From assembly GCF_002911015.1 (NCBI RefSeq), contig NZ_KZ626866.1, positions 1 through 64,000 of the forward strand: 64,000 bases of DNA. The letters run 5' to 3'. The DNA is from Streptomyces populi. Lineage in GTDB: Bacteria > Actinomycetota > Actinomycetes > Streptomycetales > Streptomycetaceae. Positions 59,787 to 64,000 of the stretch are shown here, piece after piece. Below the pieces are notes generated by a model. It searched no databases. It saw only the letters and a list, made by a program, of their open reading frames with translations, and had not been told where the DNA came from. A program made the position numbers and the translations under genes. How positions within the stretch are numbered: position 1 is the first letter of the stretch; every line of letters starts with the position of its first letter.

Positions 59787-60763
59787 GCGGCCACCCCCGC
59801 CGCGGGCGCGGGCCGTCGGCGCAGCCGGCGCAGCCGGGTGGCGCGCTGGACGTCCATCGAGTCGAGCGCCTCGTCGAGCACGTCCTGGGGCATACGGCGC
59901 AGTGCGACGGCACTCATGGACTTCAGTTTCCGTGCCACTGCCGGCTCGAACCTTTCGATGGATCCCAGGTGGTGGGAAATGATCGCGCAATAGGTGCGCA
60001 CGGCTTTGGGCAGGAGTTTCCCCGCGTCCCGGTCCTCGGCCGTTTCCGCCACGACCTGGTCGAACGCGCGAATGAAATCGAGTTGGCGCACGTCCCCGAT
60101 CTGGGTGAGGGAAGAGGCGACGCCGCGCCGGTAGAACACCCCGAGCAGCCCCACCGTGGCGAAGGATTCCGCCTCCCGGTGCAGCTTCCAGATCCACGGC
60201 CGGTCCTCGGCCGTGCGCAGCCCGTCGGTGAAGTGGAGCAGCCCCCGGTCGACCAGCCGGCGGTGGTAGACGCCCGCCCAGGCGTAGGCGTAGTCGACGG
60301 AGGTGGACCGGTCGGCGGGGAGGATGGCGTCGCGGGGGTCCATGACGACCCCGCGGCGGCCGTGCGGGACACGGTGGACGCTGCGGGCCCGCGCGGTGCA
60401 CTGGACATGGTCCGTACGGACGAAGTCGCAGCCCAGGTCCTCGATGGAGGAGACGAGTTGTTCGTAATAGCCGGGGGCGAGCCAGTCGTCCCCGTCGAGG
60501 AACGTGAGGTACTCGCCACGCGCTCTGTCGATCCCGGTGTTGCGGGCGGTGGCCAGTCCTCCGTTCTTCTCGTGTCTGACATACACCGCACCCGGGAGCT
60601 CGCGCTCCGCGCGCGCGAGGATGTCCGGTGTCTCGTCGCGCGAGCAGTCGTCGACGAGAATGAATTCAAAATCCTGCCGTGCGTTCGCACGCAGGCTCTT
60701 CAGGGTGTCGGGCGCATATTGCTGCACGTTGTAGAACGGCACGATGACGGAGAGCTTGACCAC
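59783..60763 (-). CDS. GT2-family glycosyltransferase
   Basis: 326 residues, inverting GT-A glycosyltransferase. Seen: KLSVIVPFYNVQQYAPDTL, ILVDDCSRDET, GLATARNTGIDRARGEYLTF and LDGDDW (the DxD nucleotide-sugar site). The C-terminus is Arg-rich. It transfers a sugar from a nucleotide sugar, probably to the same polymer as the polysialyltransferase-like protein with which it is translationally coupled. GTG start at 60763. Confidence 0.92.
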   Translation of the reverse strand: MVKLSVIVPFYNVQQYAPDTLKSLRANARQDFEFILVDDCSRDETPDILARAERELPGAVYVRHEKNGGLATARNTGIDRARGEYLTFLDGDDWLAPGYYEQLVSSIEDLGCDFVRTDHVQCTARARSVHRVPHGRRGVVMDPRDAILPADRSTSVDYAYAWAGVYHRRLVDRGLLHFTDGLRTAEDRPWIWKLHREAESFATVGLLGVFYRRGVASSLTQIGDVRQLDFIRAFDQVVAETAEDRDAGKLLPKAVRTYCAIISHHLGSIERFEPAVARKLKSMSAVALRRMPQDVLDEALDSMDVQRATRLRRLRRRPAPAAGVAA

Positions 60764-60950
60764 GCCTGTGACGTTAGGGGGCGGCCCGGCATTCGTCTTT
60801 ACCGTTGGTGGGATGCAAGGTGAACGACGCGTGGCGGTACCGTGAACCGCGTCGTTTTCTCAGCCGATCCCGGGCTGATTCCCCATTCGTCGACGCGCTG
60901 TTAACCGTTTGTTGTATTCGGGTTGGGCCGCTCCTCGAAATGGCTTCCTA

Positions 60951-60962
60951 GCGTCTGGGACG
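60951..60962 (+). promoter_or_regulatory. Candidate -10 of a leaderless transcript
   Basis: TAGCGT at 60951-60956 sits six bases before the GTG of the next gene at 60962. That is the spacing expected if transcription starts at the start codon. I see no ribosome binding site before this GTG. The -35 is not clear. Confidence 0.4.
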
Positions 60963-62299
60963 TGCCAGCAAGTACCGCGAAGTCGCTCCGAGTGGCCGTC
61001 CTCGCGGATTCCGACACCAGGTGGAAATGGGGCTCGCTCACCGCGAACCGTATCTCCCCGGTCGAATCGGACATCCGCCTCGACGGATTCCTCCTGCGCG
61101 GCCGTGCCACCCCGACCGCCCGCCAGCTCCAGGAAGTCGGCGTCCGCGCGGACTCCCTCCGCGAGGTCACCGCCGTCGAGTTCCTGCGCGAGCTCGGCAA
61201 GGAGGAGGGCGTCTACGACGTCGTCGTCCTCGCCCTCGTCGGCGGAGCCGTGCAGGCCGTCCTGCACGGGCTGTCCCGCGCCTGGGAGGGGCGGGCGAAG
61301 CGGCCCCTGGTCGTCACCGGCTACGTCGGCGTCGTCTACGAGAAGCTCGCCGACGGACTGCTCCTGCGGCACGGCGCGGACCTCGTCCTCGCCAACTCCC
61401 GCCAGGACGCGGACCGTTTCCGGGACGTGTACGAGGGAGTCGGCGCGGACGCCGGTTCGGTGACCGAGGTCGCGCTGCCCTTCCTCGGCGGGGCCGCGTA
61501 CACGGGGCACGACCCGGCGGCGGAGCAGGAGCGCCCCTACACGGTCGTCTTCGCCGCGCAGCCCTCCGTACCGGAGAGCCGCAAGGACCGTACGTACCTG
61601 CTGGACCGGCTGATCGGCCACGCGCGGCTCCACCCGGACCGCGAGGTCCTGCTCAAGCTGCGTTCCAAGCCGGGCGAACACACCACGCACATCGAGGAGC
61701 TGCCGTACCAGAAGCTGGTGCAGAGGGCGGACCCGCCGGCCAACTTCCGCCTGGTGTACGGGCACATGGGTGAGGTCCTCGACCGCACCGACCTGCTCGT
61801 CACCATCAGCTCCACCGCCGCCCTGGAATCCCTGCACCGGCGCATCCCCACCGTCGTCCTCAGCGACCTCGGGGTGCGCGAGGCGCTCGGCAACCACCAC
61901 TTCGTGGGATCCGGCTGCCTCGCCTCCTGGGACCAGCTCGACGCGGGACACCGGCCGGTGCCCGACCCGGAGTGGGTGGCCCGGCAGGGCGTCGCCGCCG
62001 GGGGAGAGGCGTACGAGAGCGCCTTCGACGCGGCGCGCCGGCGCATCACCGGACTGCTCGCGGCCGACGAGCTGCCGCCCCTCGCCCCCTACTACACCCC
62101 CGTCACCGCGCCCGGCTATCTGCCCGGCATCCTCGCCCGCCACCACCTCGGCCCGGACGGCGGCCCGCTGCCCGGCGCCCCGGCCGCGGACCGGGAACCC
62201 AGCCCCGTACGGCAGTTCGTGCGCAAGGCCGCCCGCGGCGCCTACCGCCACGGCGTCCAGCGCGTGGCACCGGTGATCCGGCGGATGGGCGACCTGTGA
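60962..62299 (+). CDS. DUF6716-type putative glycosyltransferase
   Basis: A 445-residue soluble protein. Two Rossmann-like halves: SLRVAVLADSDTRWKWGSL and YDVVVLALVGGAVQAVLHGL at the start, then GYVGVVYEKLADGLLLRHG, and a C-terminal half with VLLKLRSKP and LLVTISSTAALESLHRRIP, as in GT-B glycosyltransferases. It resembles the DUF6716 proteins found with nonulosonic acid genes in actinomycetes; the sugar is unknown. It may be leaderless. It is divergent from the GT2 gene and 106 bases before the CMP-synthetase gene. Confidence 0.8.
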   Translation: MPASTAKSLRVAVLADSDTRWKWGSLTANRISPVESDIRLDGFLLRGRATPTARQLQEVGVRADSLREVTAVEFLRELGKEEGVYDVVVLALVGGAVQAVLHGLSRAWEGRAKRPLVVTGYVGVVYEKLADGLLLRHGADLVLANSRQDADRFRDVYEGVGADAGSVTEVALPFLGGAAYTGHDPAAEQERPYTVVFAAQPSVPESRKDRTYLLDRLIGHARLHPDREVLLKLRSKPGEHTTHIEELPYQKLVQRADPPANFRLVYGHMGEVLDRTDLLVTISSTAALESLHRRIPTVVLSDLGVREALGNHHFVGSGCLASWDQLDAGHRPVPDPEWVARQGVAAGGEAYESAFDAARRRITGLLAADELPPLAPYYTPVTAPGYLPGILARHHLGPDGGPLPGAPAADREPSPVRQFVRKAARGAYRHGVQRVAPVIRRMGDL

Positions 62300-62405
62300 G
62301 CGCCCCGACCGCGGGCGGACGCCGGTCCACCGTCCCGACCGCGGGCGGATCCCGGTCCACCGCCCCCGAAGCCTTCCTCGCCTCCCCCGTCAAGGAGAAC
62401 AGCGC

Positions 62406-63713
62406 ATGACCAACTCGGAAGCGGGCAAGGCCGCGCCGGTGCGCCGCGTGCTCGCGGTGATCCCCGCGCGCGGCGGCTCCAAGGGCGTGCCCGCCAAGAA
62501 CCTCCTGCCCGTCGGCGGTGTGCCGCTGGTGGCCCGCGCGGTGCGCGAGTGCCGCGCCGCCCGCCTGGTGACCGACGTCGTCGTCTCCACCGACGACCAG
62601 GCCATCGCCGCGGCCGCCCGCCAGGCCGGCGCCGAGGTCGTGCTGCGCCCCGCCGCCATCGCCGGGGACACCGCCACCTCCGAGGCCGCCGTCCTGCACG
62701 CCATGGACACCCACGAGGCGCTGCACGGCTCCCCGGTCGACGTGGTGCTGCTCGTGCAGTGCACCAGCCCGTTCATCGTCCGCGAGGACGTGGACGGCGT
62801 CGTGGACGCGATCGTCGCGAACGGCGCGGACACGGCGCTGACCGTGGCCCCCTTCCACGGCTTCGTGTGGCGCGACGGGGACGACGAGCCCACCGCCGCG
62901 GTGACCGCGGGGACCGGGCACGCGGCGGTCGACGGCCGCCCCGGCGTCCTGGTCGCCGACACCGCCACCAGCGGCGGCTACGGCGTCAACCACGACAAGT
63001 CCTTCCGCCCGCGCCGCCAGGACCGTCCCCAGGACCTCCTGGAGACCGGAGCCGTCTACGCCATGGAGGCCACCGGCTTCCGCGAGGCGAGGCACCGCTT
63101 CTTCGGCCGCACCGAACTCGTGCGCACCGACCCGGCCCGCGTGCTGGAGATCGACGACCCGCACGACCTCGCCCGCGCCCGGGCCCTCGCGCCGCTCTTC
63201 GACGCGAACAGGCCCGGCTCCCTCCCGACCGCCGACGACATCGACGCGGTCGTCCTCGACTTCGACGGCACCCAGACCGACGACAGGGTGCTGATCGACT
63301 CCGACGGACGGGAGTTCGTCTCCGTGCACCGCGGGGACGGACTCGGCATCGCAGCCCTCCGCAGGAGCGGACTGACGATGCTGATCCTGTCCTCGGAACA
63401 GAACCCGGTCGTCGCCGCACGGGCCCGGAAGCTCAAGCTCCCGGTCCTGCACGGCATCGACCGGAAAGACCTCGCGCTGAAGCAGTGGTGCGAGGAACAG
63501 GGCATCGCGCCCGAGCGCGTGCTCTACGTCGGCAACGACGTCAACGACCTCCCCTGCTTCGCCCTCGTGGGCTGGCCGGTGGCGGTCGCGAGCGCCCACG
63601 ACGTCGTGCGCGGCGCCGCACGCGCGGTCACCACCGTCCCCGGTGGCGACGGCGCGATCCGAGAGATCGCCAGCTGGATCCTCGGCCCTTCTCTCGACTC
63701 CCTCGACAAGTAA
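62406..63713 (+). CDS. neuA: CMP-nonulosonate cytidylyltransferase fused to HAD phosphatase
   Basis: A 435-residue bifunctional protein. Residues about 13-240 are the acylneuraminate cytidylyltransferase (VLAVIPARGGSKGVPAKNLLP, LVQCTSPF, TGAVYAM), activating a nonulosonic acid with CTP. Residues about 275-430 are a HAD phosphatase of the KDO-8-P phosphatase type, with DFDGTQTDD near residue 285, LSSEQN, and YVGNDVNDLPC. The HAD part probably removes the 9-phosphate of the sugar acid made by the next gene. An 8-base gap to the GGAACTT-led neuB gene suggests one operon. Fusion order is as in the vertebrate CMP-sialate synthetase. Confidence 0.93.
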   Translation: MTNSEAGKAAPVRRVLAVIPARGGSKGVPAKNLLPVGGVPLVARAVRECRAARLVTDVVVSTDDQAIAAAARQAGAEVVLRPAAIAGDTATSEAAVLHAMDTHEALHGSPVDVVLLVQCTSPFIVREDVDGVVDAIVANGADTALTVAPFHGFVWRDGDDEPTAAVTAGTGHAAVDGRPGVLVADTATSGGYGVNHDKSFRPRRQDRPQDLLETGAVYAMEATGFREARHRFFGRTELVRTDPARVLEIDDPHDLARARALAPLFDANRPGSLPTADDIDAVVLDFDGTQTDDRVLIDSDGREFVSVHRGDGLGIAALRRSGLTMLILSSEQNPVVAARARKLKLPVLHGIDRKDLALKQWCEEQGIAPERVLYVGNDVNDLPCFALVGWPVAVASAHDVVRGAARAVTTVPGGDGAIREIASWILGPSLDSLDK

Positions 63714-63727
63714 GGAACTTCTCCACC

Positions 63728-64000
63728 ATGAGCACCAACTCCCGTATGCGCCAGTTCGGTTCGAAGACCGCCGGTCCCGGCCGCCCCGTCTACGTCGTGG
63801 GCGAGATCGGCATCAACCACAACGGTGAGCTGGAGAACGCCTTCAAGCTCATCGACGCCGCCGCCGAGGCCGGCTGCGACGCCGTCAAGTTCCAGAAGCG
63901 CACCCCGGAGATCTGCACCCCGCGCGACCAGTGGGACATCGAGCGCGACACCCCCTGGGGCCGCATGACCTACATCGACTACCGCCACCGCGTGGAGTTC
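63728..64000 (+). CDS. neuB: NeuB-type nonulosonic acid synthase, 5' part
   Basis: The first 91 codons, running off the window. It condenses phosphoenolpyruvate with a hexose or hexosamine(-phosphate) to a nine-carbon acid (N-acetylneuraminate, Kdn or a phosphate ester). Seen: PVYVVGEIGINHNGEL and AAEAGCDAVKFQKR, the start of the NeuB TIM barrel (the K in VKFQKR is an active-site lysine). It follows neuA by 14 bases, with AAGGAA before the ATG. Which sugar acid is made cannot be decided from this part. Confidence 0.92.
   Translation, partial: MSTNSRMRQFGSKTAGPGRPVYVVGEIGINHNGELENAFKLIDAAAEAGCDAVKFQKRTPEICTPRDQWDIERDTPWGRMTYIDYRHRVEF

Noticed and set aside
1..64000. tRNA, rRNA, CRISPR, insertion sequence, prophage or plasmid features
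   Set aside because: No cloverleaf-type sequence, repeat-spacer array, transposase, integrase or terminal inverted repeat could be recognised in either strand.

Overview
The window is high-GC actinobacterial DNA and almost certainly a Streptomyces chromosomal core segment. Third codon positions are strongly GC-biased, many genes start with GTG, genes are often coupled by 1-8 base overlaps, and the gene order around mdh, glyA, trpS and sdhCDAB matches what is familiar from Streptomyces central-chromosome DNA. I see no insertion sequences, prophage genes, CRISPR arrays, rRNA or tRNA genes. Apart from small dispersed and tandem repeats, the DNA looks like ordinary vertically inherited sequence.

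Left part (1-13.6 kb): malate dehydrogenase; an anchored secreted protein; an AhpD-like/PEP-mutase-like pair divergent from a MocR regulator; a DMT transporter; a small lipoprotein paired with a glutathionylspermidine-synthase-like ATP-grasp enzyme (a pairing like E. coli ygiB-ygiC); ornithine aminotransferase; glyA behind a ZTP (pfl) riboswitch; trpS. 13.6-19.5 kb: a 2H phosphoesterase, then a compact locus that encodes the mycobacterial-type decaprenyl-phospho-arabinose steps (DprE2, DprE1, PAP2 phosphatase, UbiA-type phosphoribosyltransferase, GtrA protein) plus a YihY protein. 19.5-37.2 kb: DD-carboxypeptidase, metallophosphoesterase, peptide-type binding protein, a sensor/regulator pair beside an LTA-synthase-like protein and an MMPL exporter, a TetR-DCC-membrane operon with two clear operators, a DUF4132 gene with a small partner, and a Uma2 protein.

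37.4-41.7 kb: the succinate dehydrogenase operon sdhCDAB and a ureidoimidazoline (OHCU) decarboxylase. 42-51.3 kb: envelope and regulation, with a GH20 hexosaminidase, a DUF4328 membrane protein, two tandem and apparently duplicated ECF sigma / two-cysteine membrane protein cassettes, and a lipoprotein L,D-transpeptidase. 51.5-58 kb: a cobalamin-type acyl-CoA mutase large subunit, a second Uma2 protein, a LysE exporter, a flavin monooxygenase with divergent TetR and two operators, and an acyltransferase.

The right end (58.4-64 kb, running off the window) is a nonulosonic-acid surface-polymer locus: a polysialyltransferase-like protein, a GT2 glycosyltransferase, a DUF6716 protein, a CMP-sugar synthetase fused to a HAD phosphatase, and the start of a NeuB-type synthase. 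This fits the Kdn-containing teichulosonic acids known from Streptomyces walls. The most promising less-described systems are the arabinose-phosphate-lipid locus in a genus not known for arabinogalactan, the paired ECF/two-cysteine cassettes, the DUF4132 two-gene operon, and the nonulosonic-acid locus.
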